From contig JAJQJQ010000002.1 in assembly GCA_028622995.1 (NCBI GenBank), forward strand, positions 9,796,001 through 9,860,000: DNA of 64,000 bases, in the 5' to 3' direction. Below are positions 46,872-58,718 of this stretch, one piece after another (position 1 is the stretch's first letter; each line of letters begins with the position of its first letter). This stretch comes from Panagrolaimus kolymaensis. Its lineage: Eukaryota; Nematoda; Chromadorea; Rhabditida; Panagrolaimidae. The notes beneath the pieces are model-generated. The model made no database searches and had not been told where the DNA came from. It saw only the letters and a program-made list of their open reading frames with translations. The position numbers were made by a program, and so were the translations under genes.

Positions 46872-49093
46872 TTATGCCTTCTTTTTCTTTTCACCAACAT
46901 TCGAAGAAGCAAAAAACTTTCGTTTCATAAAGTTTATGGATTTTTTGACAATCCAAATAAGAAGAGTTGTGGCGAGAATAATTAAAGCCAAAATAGTTAA
47001 AATTACATCCAACGAATATAAAACCATAAAAGATTGATATCTTCCTTGAGTTTGTAGGGTTCCAGTGTCACCAAATTGTGCAGCAAATTCTGCATATTTT
47101 ATTATTCTTTCTTCAGATTGCGTGGGTTTGGCATTAACCATTTTGGAAAGCATTTGAGCATTTTTTCGATAATTTCCATTACTAATTATTTCTTTAATTG
47201 CCGCAATCAAATTTTCTTTCGTGATTTCACTTTTATCTATTTTTATTGCGGTTCCTCGCCTTTCAAGTAATAAAGAATTTCGAGGTTGATCACCAAAAAC
47301 TGGAATGCAAATCATTGGGACTCCTTTGGTTGCGCCTTCCATCACAGAATTCATTCCACCATGGGAAATAAAAGCCAAAAGTTTTGGGTGGTCTAAAAAA
47401 ATATATATTTAAAAATTATTATTAAAAAAAGGTACCATATTTCTGTTTTTTTTTTTAAATTACTTTTCCAAATATTTTTTTGGTAACAAAAATTAAAAAA
47501 AAATTCGAGTTTATTTTGGTTTTGAAAATTTGTTTTGGGGTATTTTATAAAAATTTGCTTCATTTATTAAACGAAAAAGGTTTCAGAAAGTTTTTGTTCG
47601 CAAATTTCGAAATCACACGTTTTGTTTCCTTTTTTTATTTTTAGCTTTTTAGAAACATAAAAATCACCAACCTAATATATCATTTTGTGGAAGCCATTTT
47701 CCTGTGAAAACATTTTTATATCCTTTCGCAATATGATGTTCATCTTTTTCATATTTCCAAATAAAATTAATTTCAGGAAATTCAGCGAAGGCATCCAAAA
47801 ATGACTTTTTCATTTCAGGTTTCATCATAAAACTTTGGACTGCTGAACCAAATGAAAATAAAATTACTCCTTTTTTGGCTGAATCAAAGATATCTGTGTA
47901 TTGCTAAAAAAGTTTAGAGTTGTTTTTATCAATTTTTTCATTATTAAAAATTTATTTACTTTTTGCAAAGGTTTAGCTTGAATTTTTCCAAGACCACCCA
48001 TATAAATAATTTTATGAGTAATGGGTTGGGCAAAATCCACGTGTTCTTCGCTATTAACAAAATAAAAGGCTGAATCTGCGATGGCTTCCTAAAACAAAAC
48101 AAAAAATTAACAAAAAATGCAAAAAATAGATAATTAATTTACTTACGTCCAAACTAAATCCAGGGAAATGAGATTTAATTACATTTTCAAGGGTGTCATG
48201 AAACATGGGTTTGAAAATAGCATTTTCAACAAAATATGAAATAAAATTAAATAATCTTTCTTTAAATGACATTTGATCCGTGCTTTTTGCCATAAATCCT
48301 AAAAAAATATATTTAAATTTAATAATCAATGTTAATAAAGCCTTTTTTGTCTCACCTGGAAGATAAGAAGGATGATGCTTGATTCCAAGTGCTGAAGCAC
48401 TCATAGGCGTAAGAGCCCCAGCAAAAGCAGTAATGTATTTTTTCATTCCAATTTTTTTCAATACTCCAAATCCGCATAATTCAAATTGTTCTGTGATGGC
48501 TAAATCAAAGTTTTCTTCCTTAAGTTTGTTGAAATTTTTATCATCGTGCAAGATATCTAAAGAAAATTAATTTATTTTTAAGAAAATTTCACTAATAAAA
48601 GTTCCTTACAATCACAAAAACTCGCTCTTTGTTCAGTCATTACAGTCATCATCTAAAAAATTAGAATATAAATTAATTTTTTCGTTGTGGGACTTTAAAA
48701 ATATTAAACAAAGTTAGTTTTACTCACTTGTCTCATATCCCAAAATGAACTTTGATCCCAAAGATTAAGTTCTAAAGAAAATTCAGGTAAAAAGCTGAGA
48801 TTTCTTGGCAAAGTATAATATCGAATTGAAGGATCTTTAGTTCCACTAAATGTGACATTTTCATTTAAAACGGGCTGATACACGACCTAAAAATAATCAG
48901 ATTTTAAATATTTAAAAATCACAAAAATAAAAATTAAACTCACCACTTCATGACCTGCTCCAGCAAGGGTATCAGCAATTTTTCCCATAAAGCTTACATG
49001 ACTTATTCCAAATTTTGGATTATAAAATAATATTTTATAACTTTCAGCTGAGTAAAAAAGTGTCAAAGTAAAAAATAGAAATAAAAGCTTCAT
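46872..49093 (-). CDS. UDP-glucuronosyl/glucosyltransferase, complete
   Basis: Eight exons, about 525 residues, normal for the family. Exon 1 (ATG 49093) has a cleavable signal (MKLLFLFFTLTLFYSAES) then YKILFYNPKFGISHVSFMGK, the usual start of the acceptor-binding half. Exon 7 opens the donor half (GVILFSFGSAV). The UGT signature lies at the exon 7/8 join: KWLPQNDILDHPKLLAFISH then GGMNSVMEGATKGVPMICIP and FGDQPRNSLLLERRG. Near the C-terminus a membrane helix (LDVILTILALIILATTLLIWI) and a Lys-rich tail (GEKKKKA) fit ER retention with the catalytic part in the lumen. The enzyme conjugates small lipophilic substrates with UDP-sugar (detoxification). The frame is intact. Confidence 0.92.
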
Positions 49094-49199
49094 GATTTTG
49101 TCTAAAATAAATAGACAGGCAAGCAACAGACTACATTTATTGAAACACTCGAAAGATAAATAAAAAAAGAACCAAAATTTTTTCATTTATACTCTTTTT

Positions 49200-49639
49200 T
49201 TTTGTGATCAAAAACATAGTCGAAGCACACTATTTTTGTGTTTAATGCAAGCACCTATTGATTTGAGAGAGACACATTTTTCTTTGACACTGACACAAAA
49301 AAATAAACGTGCAAATCACAAAAAAAAAATGTTGAAGGAGCACACAACTTTTTTGTGATTGAAAAGTCATATTTCACAATTTTAGTTTGATTCACAAAAG
49401 ATGAAAATAATGCAAAGAATAATCTCATTTTTGTTTTTTGTTTTATTTAAATCAGTTTTTTAGTAGAAAAAAATAAAAAACATTAAATAATTGTAAAAAT
49501 CGAAAGAAAAATATTTTTATTAAAAAACATTTCCTCAAATTTTCTCAAAAGGTTCTTGAAATACACACATTTTTGAAAGAATTCAATATGAATCAATAAC
49601 TTCAAAATTCTAGGTAATACATATTTCAGCCACCCAAAC
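49200..49639. other. Intergenic stretch, nothing recognised
   Basis: Upstream region of the UGT gene, AT-rich, with no coding-like frame. Confidence 0.4.
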
Positions 49640-49960
49640 CCTTTTCTTCATCTCATTCTTTTGGCTCCATTTTTTAAGCGCATATTTTGGATAAAATTAC
49701 AGGATCCAAAGTAATCCCAATTTCATCCACCTAAAGCATTTAAAATAGCGGGAATATTAATATCATTTCGATTTCTTCCTAACAACGAAGCTGTTTAAAA
49801 ATATGCTCTGCACCATTTATTCGATCGAACAGGCTAAAAATCTATTGAGATATTAAAAAAAATTATCTCTTTCATAACCTTCTTTACAAAAATTTGATGG
49901 TTTTAATTAATTTCAGATTAATTAGAATTGCATCAGAGCCACTTTAAAAAGAAGAAGCAA
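49640..49960 (-). repeat. Duplicated gene fragment, copy 1
   Basis: This block (TTTGGCTCCATTTTTTAAGC, ATAAAATTACAGGATC, ATTAATATCATTTCGATTTC, CACCATTTATTCGATCGAAC) is repeated with few changes at about 50920-51240. On the minus strand copy 2 reads RNRNDINIPAILNALVDK then FRVTFDPVILSRI, with SLFDRINGAEHIF upstream, so the source was a protein gene I do not recognise. No intact frame spans either copy. Confidence 0.6.
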
Positions 49961-50837
49961 ACAAAAAATAGTTCAAAAGTACTTGCAAAAAAGCTTTTTA
50001 TGCAAGCAAATGGCGATTGAAAAAAAAATCAGCACAAGCGAACAACACCGATAAAAAAACATTAAACTCGTAAATGTGTTCATCGAAGGATTTTGACCTT
50101 TCACTTTGAATTGCTGAACTTTAACCAACGAGATAAAAAAAACACAGCTGATTTTGAATTTTCTTTTCTCAATTCTATTGAAATAAAGCAAAAACATAAA
50201 AAAAGACTTGAATCACGTTCAAACTTTTTTTATAAAATAAAATAAATAGAAAGCTAACCAATAATTTTTTTTTTGCATTTTTAGTTTAAAAATTTTTTGA
50301 CTTTTTAAAACATAATTTTTCGATATAAGTGATTTGTTTTGTTTGTATCAAAATTTTTCCCTGAAAAAGCATTTTTTTCAAATCTTTTGTGAAATAATGA
50401 ATATGAATTTATAATTAATATTTATTATATTATTGTTGCCATTTATTAAGCTTTCTTTGTTTTTTATTCATGCGGTTTTGCTTGAAATCACCCTTCTTTA
50501 TTTGAAGGCACATTATTTTTGTTGTTGTTCGTATTTTATCTCTTGGCTAAAGACAATTTTTTATATTAATTATTTTAAATAAGCTTAATCTTTATGTTTT
50601 ATTAGTTTTTGAATAAATGAGAGCTCCAATTGCTTGTCTTAAAAAAGAAGAAAAAATTATGAAAAAATTCAAAAAAAAAACGAAAGAAAAAGACAACTAC
50701 AATTTTAAAATAAAACAATGAGAAAAAAATCAATGGCCGAAAAAGCATCTATCTCATCAACCGCTAGAAAATAAAATATAAAAGCGTCTTAGAAAAAAAG
50801 TGTGTAAAAAATGATTTTTATGTCGGACAAGAAAATG

Positions 50838-51290
50838 TTACACATTTATTTTCATTTTCAATTTATTTAAAAAGAAATTTTTTCCCTTCTCACTTTTATA
50901 ATTTTTTTCCTCATTCGTTTGGCTCCATTTTTTAGTGCGTATTCTTGATAAAATTACAGGATCAAAAGTTACTCTAAATTTATCCACTAAAGCATTTAAA
51001 ATAGCGGGGATATTAATATCATTTCGATTTCTTCCTAACAACGAAGCTGTTTAAAAATATGCTCTGCACCATTTATTCGATCGAACAGGCTAAACATTTC
51101 ATCGAGATACAATATTTAAAAAACTTTTTTAGCTTTGTTTTATAGCTTACTTTACAAAAGTTAGCATTTATTGTTTTTAATTTAATTTCAGATTAACTAA
51201 AATTGAATCAGAACCTCATTAAAAACAAAAAAATCATAAAAAATTCAAAAAGACAAAAAATGGACGAAATCGATTTTTAAAAAGATATAA
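50838..51290 (-). repeat. Duplicated gene fragment, copy 2
   Basis: Second copy of the 49640-49960 block, extending further. The end near the right edge (TTGAATCAGAACCTCATTAAA through TGGACGAAATCGATTTTTAA) recurs a third time at about 55139-55236. The minus-strand frame 51041-50838 is open for 67 codons in part of it. Probably decayed duplicates of one gene exon plus flank. Confidence 0.6.
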
Positions 51291-51790
51291 CGAAGAAAGA
51301 AAAAAAGGTAGAAAAAGGATTTATAGCAACATAACAGTCTCGAAAAAATAAAATAAACAAATGTCTTTGAAAAAAGTGCGCAAAAACAAAAACATAACAC
51401 ATTTTTTTTTCTTCATTCGCATTAAGAAAACGAATAGGTTTACATCTCTTTTTTGTTTTTCAAACTTTTGCTGCGGATAAAATAATTGTGAAACATGCAC
51501 CTTTGAGACCAGAAAAAAAACAAAAAGAAATTTTTAGATATTTTAAAAATGCTGAAATAAACGTTATTGATTTATTTTTCCACAAAAAAATTTACTTTGC
51601 AAAATCAAACCTTTCCATTTTTAATTATTGAACCCAAAAAAAAAACTCAAGTTGTATCTGTTTTCTTATTCTCTATTGTTTATTGTCATTTAAAATTGAT
51701 AAGCCTTCTTTTAATGAAAGTTATTCTTCTTTCCTCCACAATTTTTTTTAGTGTAGAAAAGTCACACAAAATCGATAAACAAAACAAAAA

Positions 51791-52801
51791 ATGCGCTGCT
51801 TTTTTATTATTTTTTTACTTTTTGTTGTTGAAACTTGGAGTATTTGCCCAAATAATAGTGTTGAATGGAAATCACAATGTTATTTTTTTATGCCAAATTT
51901 GACGGGATTTGAGGATGCGGAATTAAGCTGCATTCAAATTGGTGGTCATTTAGCTTCCATTCATGATATGTTTACTAATAATCTTTTAGCTCGTGTGCTG
52001 TTTTATTTTTAGAAAGAAATATCTTAAAATATTATCTTTTAGAAGAAGCAAATAAATATTTTCATGATAGCACAGAAACAGATTTTTGGATTGGTCTTAA
52101 TAAATTGCAATCAAATGGAAATTGGACTTGGACTGATGGAACTCCATTTGAATTTAATGATTGGAATAAAGGCGAACCACAAAATATTACTGGAGCTAAT
52201 TGTGTCGCTCAATCATTAACTGATGGAACTTGGGGCGCGAAAGATTGTTTTAAATCTAAACCGTTTATTTGTAATGTTAGTAAAATTGTCTTTAGTGCCA
52301 CGACAACGCTATCTCCCACACATCGTCCGTTTGTTAATTGTAGTGATGGATGGACATATTTTTATCCAACTTATTCGTGTTATGGCGTTAGCGCTGGAGG
52401 AGGTTTATTTTTAAATTGGACATCTGCAGAAAATTATTGTGAAAATCTGAAAGCTCCTTTACCTTCGATTCATAGCTTTGAAGAATTTCGCTTTCTAGAA
52501 AGTTAGAGAAAGTTAACATTTTTGAAATTTTTTATACCCATTTTTTATAGGTTATGTTTATATTATGTGGTTAGGAGGAATATGGACAGGAACTTTCTCC
52601 GTGGATAGTGGAAGAACATGGAAAAATGCCGATGGTTCGCCAGCTAATTTTTTAACTTATGGCTCATGGTGTAATGGATCACCAGGAAATATTATTGGCG
52701 GACAAAGCTACGTGAATCTTGATAACGATGGAAGTAAAGATTGCTATTCGAATCGAGCCAATACAAATCAGATATATACAATATGCAAGAAACCACTTTG
52801 A
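51791..52801 (+). CDS. Secreted protein with two C-type lectin domains
   Basis: Exons 51791-51992, 52043-52501 and 52551-52801; about 303 residues. Signal peptide MRCFFIIFLLFVVETWS. Domain 1: CYFFMPNLTGF, GGHLASIHDM, FWIGLNKLQSNGNWTWTDGT, DWNKGEPQ, DCFKSKPFICN. A short Thr/Pro linker (TTTLSPTHRP) leads to domain 2, of a more divergent type: WTYFYPTYSCYG, CENLKAPLPSIHSFEE, MWLGGIWTGTFSVDSGRTW, CYSNRANTNQIYTICKKP. The domain 1 cysteines and WIGL/WTWTDGT core are intact; EPQ-type sugar-specificity residues are partly present (KGEPQN). Domain 2 matches the lectin fragment at 34351-34776. Likely an extracellular recognition lectin. Confidence 0.85.
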
Positions 52802-53040
52802 GCAAGAAAGTAACGTATTTAAATTTTTATAAACCAATTATAAAAAGTTTAATTAAAACTACATTTGAAAGATTCTAATAAATATATTTGCTAATTTTTA
52901 ATTGTCTTTGGTGAGAGTGTAAAATATAAAGAGAAGATAAAAACATCTTAGAATAATATTAATATTAAAACAGATATGAAAAAGGACGTTTTAAAGTTAT
53001 TTTAACAAAATAAATAAAACCGATTATTATTTTTTTTGTT

Positions 53041-53301
53041 TTTTTATTCTTTGCTTTTATTGAAAGTCTATGTCCAAATGGAAATTTTTTGAATATAAAT
53101 AAAATAAGTATATTTTTTAATTCAACTCAATCACGTTTTTCTAAAGCGGAAATTACTTGCACACGGATTGGAGGACATCTGGCTTCGATTCATGATGCTT
53201 TAATAAATGCTGTTTTGAAACGTAAGCGTTATAGTAAAATTACGGAATCAGGTCGAGCTGCTTTTTCAATGATTGATGGAACTTGGAGTTCTCAAGAATA
53301 A
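53041..53301 (+). pseudogene. C-type lectin fragment
   Basis: An open frame reads LFFAFIESLCPNGNFLN, then SIFFNSTQSRFSKAEITCTR and GGHLASIHDALINAVLKR, the first half of a lectin domain with part of a signal peptide but no good start codon. It then jumps to AAFSMIDGTWSSQE and stops at 53301, so the whole W-I-G-L centre is missing. An internal deletion of a neighbouring lectin gene copy explains it. Confidence 0.65.
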
Positions 53302-53616
53302 GCCAGCCAAAAAAAAAACAACTAAAAAACGGCGCAAAATTAAATCGATAAATTATTGTCCCACTGTGCCTGATTTTTGTTTTGCTTTTCTTAATATATC
53401 TATTGTATTTGATTTCTAGGTGTTAAGTATTTATAGGTCATTTCGTCATTTATCTGCGTTTTATTTACTGCTTATCACTTTTTATAGTTCATTGAAAGGA
53501 ATATTCCAAAAACAATTAGGATTTGGCAATAGTCCCATATTTTTAATTCGCTTTTATTTATGCCCCTTCTTTTTTTAGTTCTGATTCCATTCAAATTTAT
53601 TTATTTTGTAGCAATA

Positions 53617-54812
53617 ATGGCTGCTGACCTTTCTTCAATTAATAAATCTGACGATGATATTTTTGATAGTAAATTTGTAAGTCTTAATACAATAAATTAA
53701 TAAACTTTTGAAATATTTATTTATTTAATAAATATTTTTAGGCTTCAGAATGTAATATTGCAATGAAATGGACAATCAAAGAAGATACTTTGCGTAAAAT
53801 AGAATCTAAAAAAGATTTAGAAAGTGGATATGTTCCTGTTTCTAAAATACCGGGAGTTAAATATATTCTTTCCATTTACCCAAATGGCGTAGGCGAAAAA
53901 AGTGCATCCTGTTTCATTCATTTGTATCTGCGTGTAGGAGAAGTGAAATCTATCAATGTTGATTTTACCATTTCGATCAAATCTGCTTCAAAGAAACGAA
54001 AAGGAGTTTTTTGTACATCTCATGAAAAAAAAGCATCTGCAGGGTTTAGCATATGCACGCTTGATGAACTTTTTGATGCTGAAAAGAAATATTTTGTTGA
54101 TGGAGTTATGATTATTGAACTTGAAGGAATTTTAAAACCTCGAGGCTTAAAGCGAAAAGCTCCAACACAAAGTCCAAATATTTTGAGTCAAAAATTATGG
54201 GAACGAAATGATAAAGACATCACTATTTTAGCTAAAAATCAAAAGCTTATGGTAAGTCTTGTGTTGCTCCTTTTTTCTATAAAATTTAATTTATATTTTT
54301 TAAGATTCATAAATGGGTTTTGACTGCTCGTTCCCCAGTTTTTGAAGCAATGTTTAATTCGAAAATGAAAGAAGCAAACGAAAATCAAGTAGATATCACT
54401 GATTTTACGAAAGACATCGTAAATATTGGAGTTGAATTTTGTTATGAACGCGATATCAAGTCTCTCATAAATGATAAAAATGCTTCTGAACTTCTTCGCT
54501 TCTCTGATAAATATGATATGGCAGATATGAAAGTAAAATTTTTTTTCATTAAATTTAAATATAAAAATAAAAGAATTTTTTTAGGCAATTATTGAATCAT
54601 TTTTGATTGAAAATATATCTGAAACGAATGTTTGTGATTACGCAAATATGTCGATTGCTTCAAATTGTGAAGACCTTCGAGAATTTTGCGTTAGTTTTCT
54701 TATGAAATTTATTGATCCTCCTGGCTTTTTAAATGGCATGGATAAACTTGATTATGAAATTATGAAAGAAATATTTCAAAGAGCTGTTAACCCAATTTCT
54801 AAAACTATGTAA
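53617..54812 (+). CDS. MATH-BTB domain protein
   Basis: Exons 53617-53676, 53742-54251, 54305-54532 and 54585-54812, about 340 residues, with no signal peptide. The first 150 residues are MATH-like: AMKWTIKEDTL, YILSIYPNGVGEKSASCFIH with LRV, FTISIKSAS, then FSICTLDELFDAEKKYFVDG. The BTB domain follows: ITILAKNQKLMIHKWVLTAR, SPVFEAMFNSKMKEAN, VDITDFTKDIVNIGVEFCYE, LLRFSDKYDMADMKAIIES. HKWVLTARSPVFEAMF is the standard BTB core. In nematodes such proteins (bath family) act as substrate adaptors for CUL-3 ubiquitin ligases; MATH domains vary fast. A possible KRK nuclear signal lies near LKRKAP. The gene is intact. Confidence 0.88.
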
Positions 54813-55580
54813 TTTTTATAAAGCAACCATAGAATATTTGTAGGAATAAAAAAAGCTTTACGCTTGAAAAAAATGTAATAATACAAATCAACAACAAAAT
54901 AAAAATTACTGTAACATAAAAAATAATTACAAAAGTGGTATTAGGTTGATGGGTGTTGTTTTCACGTTTTCTTCTTAAATAAACTCATCGCCAAATTTAT
55001 TGATTCGACAGATAAAAACAACTATGAATAATATAAATAAAAATTTCATTTTCTTTCCTTTTTTCTTACTTTTGTTTATCAAAAATTAACCCCAATCAAA
55101 AGACCGATACTCTATTGGTTTTAATAATTTTGGATTAACTAAAATTGCATCAGAGCCTCATTAAAAATAAACAAAAAAATCATAAAAAATTCAAAAACAC
55201 AAAAAATGGACGAAATCGATTTTTTAAAAGATATAAGACGCCGATATTTAAAAAGTTCTGTACCCCCATCGAAAATTCAACATTTTATAACACACCGGCC
55301 ATTTTTTTCAAAAAAATTGGATTTCTGAAAATCTTCCTCACGAAATTTCTCATGGACAGAATTTGAGATTTTTAGCAAATCTTCCTCACGAAATTTCTCA
55401 TGGAAAGAATTTGAGATTTTTTGGAAATCTTCCTCACCAACTTTGCTCAACATCGAAATGTCAGATTTTTAGAAAATCTGTCTCAAAATAAATTTTTCTT
55501 CAAGTTTTAACGATTTATTTGAAATTCACCTCAGCGGTGAGGAGGTTTTCATTATTTTGATGATTTCTTCTATTGAGATT
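54813..55580. other. Repeat-rich intergenic stretch at the left edge of the mobile region
   Basis: Holds the third copy of the dispersed block (about 55139-55236), then two near-copies of ATCTTCCTCACGAAATTTCT (55331-55350, 55379-55398) each followed by CATGGA(C/A)AGAATTTGAG. ATAAGACGCCGA at 55233 also occurs at 45050. No gene was found. The left end of the mobile element probably lies here or just to the right, but I could not see a terminal repeat. Confidence 0.45.
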
Positions 55581-55655
55581 TTTTGTGCAGCACAAAATTT
55601 GGATTTTTTGTGCAGCACAAAATTTGGATTTTTTGTGCAGCACAAAATTTTATAT
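55581..55655. repeat. Tandem repeat, 25-bp unit, three copies
   Basis: Units begin at 55581, 55606 and 55631, each TTTTGTGCAGCACAAAATTT plus GGATT. Each contains the palindrome TTTTGTGC-A-GCACAAAA. Lies on the 3' side (minus strand) of the tRNA-like sequence, as a SINE body might. Confidence 0.9.
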
Positions 55656-55680
55656 CTTCGGGTGCTATTATAACCGAAAA

Positions 55681-55750
55681 AGCAAAAAGGAATCGAACCT
55701 CCAACCTTCTGACTACAAGCGGTTAGCATTAACCACTGGGCCAAAGAACC
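55681..55750 (-). other. tRNA-like sequence (tRNA pseudogene or SINE head)
   Basis: On the minus strand a perfect internal A box (TGGCCCAGTGG, complement of 55733-55743) and B box (GGTTCGATTCC, complement of 55689-55699) are 33 nt apart, as in tRNA genes. However, the expected acceptor (GGTTCTT against TTGCTTT) and anticodon stems do not pair, so it is not a convincing tRNA. With the repeats at 55581-55655 it may be a tRNA-derived SINE. Confidence 0.6.
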
Positions 55751-55992
55751 AACAAATTCACTGTTTACTTGGATATACTTATACAAATAAGTTTATTCCA
55801 TGAACTTAAAATCGATAATTATCGTGAAACATTCGATTTATTATACCTTTATTTACATAAATCAGTGATAAATTTATTTATAAAAACAATAACATCACAT
55901 TTATTAAAAAACAAATAAACAAATTATAACTAGTACGTATTAAAACAATTATAAAACAATAGTATCGAATATTACTTTCATTTGATGAGTGA

Positions 55993-58540
55993 CTACTCTT
56001 CTTCGTTGATGCTTTCATTTGAATCTTCGTGCATTGATTCTTCTGAACTCAAAGTTTTTTTGTCAGAGAGTAAAAGTTCTTCAACTTCTTTTCTGCATTT
56101 TTTGTCACCAATCACATGAATATTTTGAAAATAATTTAACTTCTTTAACAAACTTTGTAGTCCTAAAACTCGATTAATATTATATTGATAATTTTTAATT
56201 TTTTACCTGGAAAGCATGCATTACTGACTAGAACGTTGCTATATTCTTTTCCATATTCCCCATAAATTGCAAGATCTTTGAAAACTAAAGCAGAAGCTAA
56301 TTTACATCTTCGGTCAGCCGCCATTGACAACAAAAATTTCATTTTCACATCTTCTGTGGAATCTGGTGTTTCAGGAACATACAAAGTTGCATTAAGAGCA
56401 ACACATGGTAGTTTTTCACTATCACAGTCTAAAAACATTTTAAGAAATTTTATCTTAACTAAATATCTTACCAATAACAGGTGGTTTTTGAACTAGAACG
56501 TATAGAGACAATGCTGGATTGGTATCAGGTATGACTGGAGCCGGTTCATATAAAGCTCCGAGAAGAATAACAACACAATTTTCACAACTAGCACGTAATC
56601 TTTCCATCATTAAAGGCTAAAAAACGATACATATTTTTATCAAAGAAAATTCTTCAAAGCTTACACTTGGATCATACATCAGAATGAAAGAATAAGGTGT
56701 GAAATCAGCAACACTTTCCCCCATATAACTAAGATTTTTGCATTGAGCTTTAGCAGAAATATATTTTAGAACATTTTTACGAACTTCTGACCAGTCTACT
56801 TTTGCTTTTTTCGTTGTTCTTTTTGAATTATGGAAGACACTAAAATAATCAATTTTAAGGTTTCCTTCCTTTATAACTACTTACCGGCTTTCAAGTAAAA
56901 GTTTTTTTACTAGTTCGTTAGACATGTTTTCATTTCCTGTAATGAACTTGACTGCATCCTTTTCATCTTTGAAAGTATGATCCCCAAAACTTTTTAAATA
57001 AACCAAAAAATCTTGAGGTACATCTTTTAACCGCTAAACATAAATAAATAATCAAAAAAAGAGAATAAACAAAAAACCTTTTCAACAGCATTTGGAGTTA
57101 TAAATTCAGAACTTGATACAACAGATAATGCAGCAGTTGAATTTCGTTTAATAGCGGAAAATAAAATCCTCCAAAAACGAAATGTAAACTTTGTGTTAAT
57201 CATCAATTGTCCATGTATCTTTTTTGTAGCTAGTTCGTTTACGACATTAGGCAGAACTTGGATAATTCCAGTAGCAATTGTTAAATAATCATCACCAATA
57301 ACAGTTTTCATAAGATGGTTGAAAGAGTTTACGGAAACGAGATCAGTTTTAGGAATGGATAAATGACGCTTTTTTATAATACGCATAGCAAGGAGTGCCT
57401 AAAAAAGAATTTTATGAAATAAATAACAATAAAAATACATACCATTTGTAATTCCGTAAGATGTAGTTTCTTGAATTCCGTATTGCTAGATCGTGTTACA
57501 AGTAATTGTTCCTCATATGAAGGGTTTTCGTAAACAATACATTTTACAGTAGTTATTGGTGCAGCAGTTCCTTCATTAAAACGATTAAAAGCTTCCAAAC
57601 GATGATTGCCATTTAGAACATACATTTTTGGATCATTTTGTTTCTTATTTATTGTAAACAGAGTTAATTCATGATGCCAACGGTTAGCTTTAAGTTCTTC
57701 GACTAGTTCGTCCACGAACTTGTAATTGATATTTCTTATAGTACTATCATGAACTAATTCTTCAAGACGTATTCGACGAGGTGGTGGAGTTCCTTTCGTC
57801 TTCAGTTCAGCACTTAGACGAGATAGAGAGTCAGCTGCCATGTTCATCTCTTGGAGTTCTAATTTTCTTTTACTAATTTCATTTACAGTTGCTTTTACTC
57901 TCTTAGATTGATTTTCATTTAACGAGTTGGTTGACTTTCTTTTATTTCCTGTTGAATCCAACTGTTTTGCAGCTAGAACGTTTCCATTATTACTTGAGCT
58001 CTGTGTTACATTTGAAACTTGAGATGTTGAGGCTAATGGATGAGGTGAAGCTGACGGTGTTTCTAAAATCAAAACAGTAAATAAAGTAAATCACAAAATT
58101 TTACGCTTACCATATCTGATTTCAGCAAGATAGCTAAAAATGTTGTTGAGATCAATAACTCGTTGCGGAGGTGAACCAGGTTTTTCAACAGAAATTAACT
58201 TCAAACAACTTCCACTATATTTCATAGCTGCCCAAACCTAAATAAAAACGATGAGATTTTCTTATTTAAATATAACTATTCTTACAGTAACTAAATCCAG
58301 TTCTTTATTCAATTCAATAGCTAGAACGTCTTCCTCCCGATTCACAGTTCCATCAGAATTTACAATTGAGTAAACCATACTCACGCCATTCCATTCCAAG
58401 AGTCCCTCTTCAAGATCATCTTCTTCATCTAGAGCGTTGAAAGATGCATCCCACATAAAGCGAGATATGAGAGGATTTCCCTCATGCAAAACAACGAATT
58501 TCTTTGAATTTTGGCTGAATATGAGAGTTGTCGTGTCCAT
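55993..58540 (-). CDS. ParB-like (Srx/ParB nuclease-fold) domain protein
   Basis: Nine exons, about 760 residues, ATG 58540 (MDTTTLIFSQNSKKFVVLHE) to TAG 55993-55995 (acidic Ser/Glu tail). Exon 3 has a Ser/Asn-rich linker with a basic NLS-like stretch (STGNKRKS; NQSKRVKA), then the ParB-type domain: RRIRLEELVHDSTIRN, FVDELVEELKANRWHHELTL, and the signature MYVLNGNHRLEAFNRFNEG, followed by LLVTRSSNTEFKKLHLTELQ. GNHR occupies the G-[E/H]-x-R site of ParB-like domains, which bind CTP/NTP or act as nucleases in different families. The C-terminal 400 residues (exons 4-9) are not recognised. It carries 11 exact copies of the motif. It lies 3' to 3-side of the nucleotidyltransferase gene on the same strand, with about 180 bp between. 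Likely nuclear; role in motif recognition is inference. Confidence 0.7.
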
Positions 58541-58718
58541 ACTAAAAATGGTTTTGCAAATGCTTAGTAAATATAAATACCTTTAAACAAAATAACTTTA
58601 GCAAGAAGACTTTGAATTTTAGTTATAGAATAAGCATCATGTTATGGTAGAACATTTTTATTAAACAAAAAAACAACAATAAACATCAATAACTAGAACG
58701 TATGGAATACAAAAAAAT

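Noticed and set aside
49640..51290. An intact gene made from the duplicated blocks
   Set aside because: No continuous spliced frame connects SLFDRINGAEHIF to RNRNDINIPAIL without stops, and both copies are degenerate.
55681..55750. A functional tRNA gene on the minus strand (A and B boxes present)
   Set aside because: Acceptor and anticodon stems do not pair when the boxes are aligned to the standard cloverleaf, so I list it only as tRNA-like.
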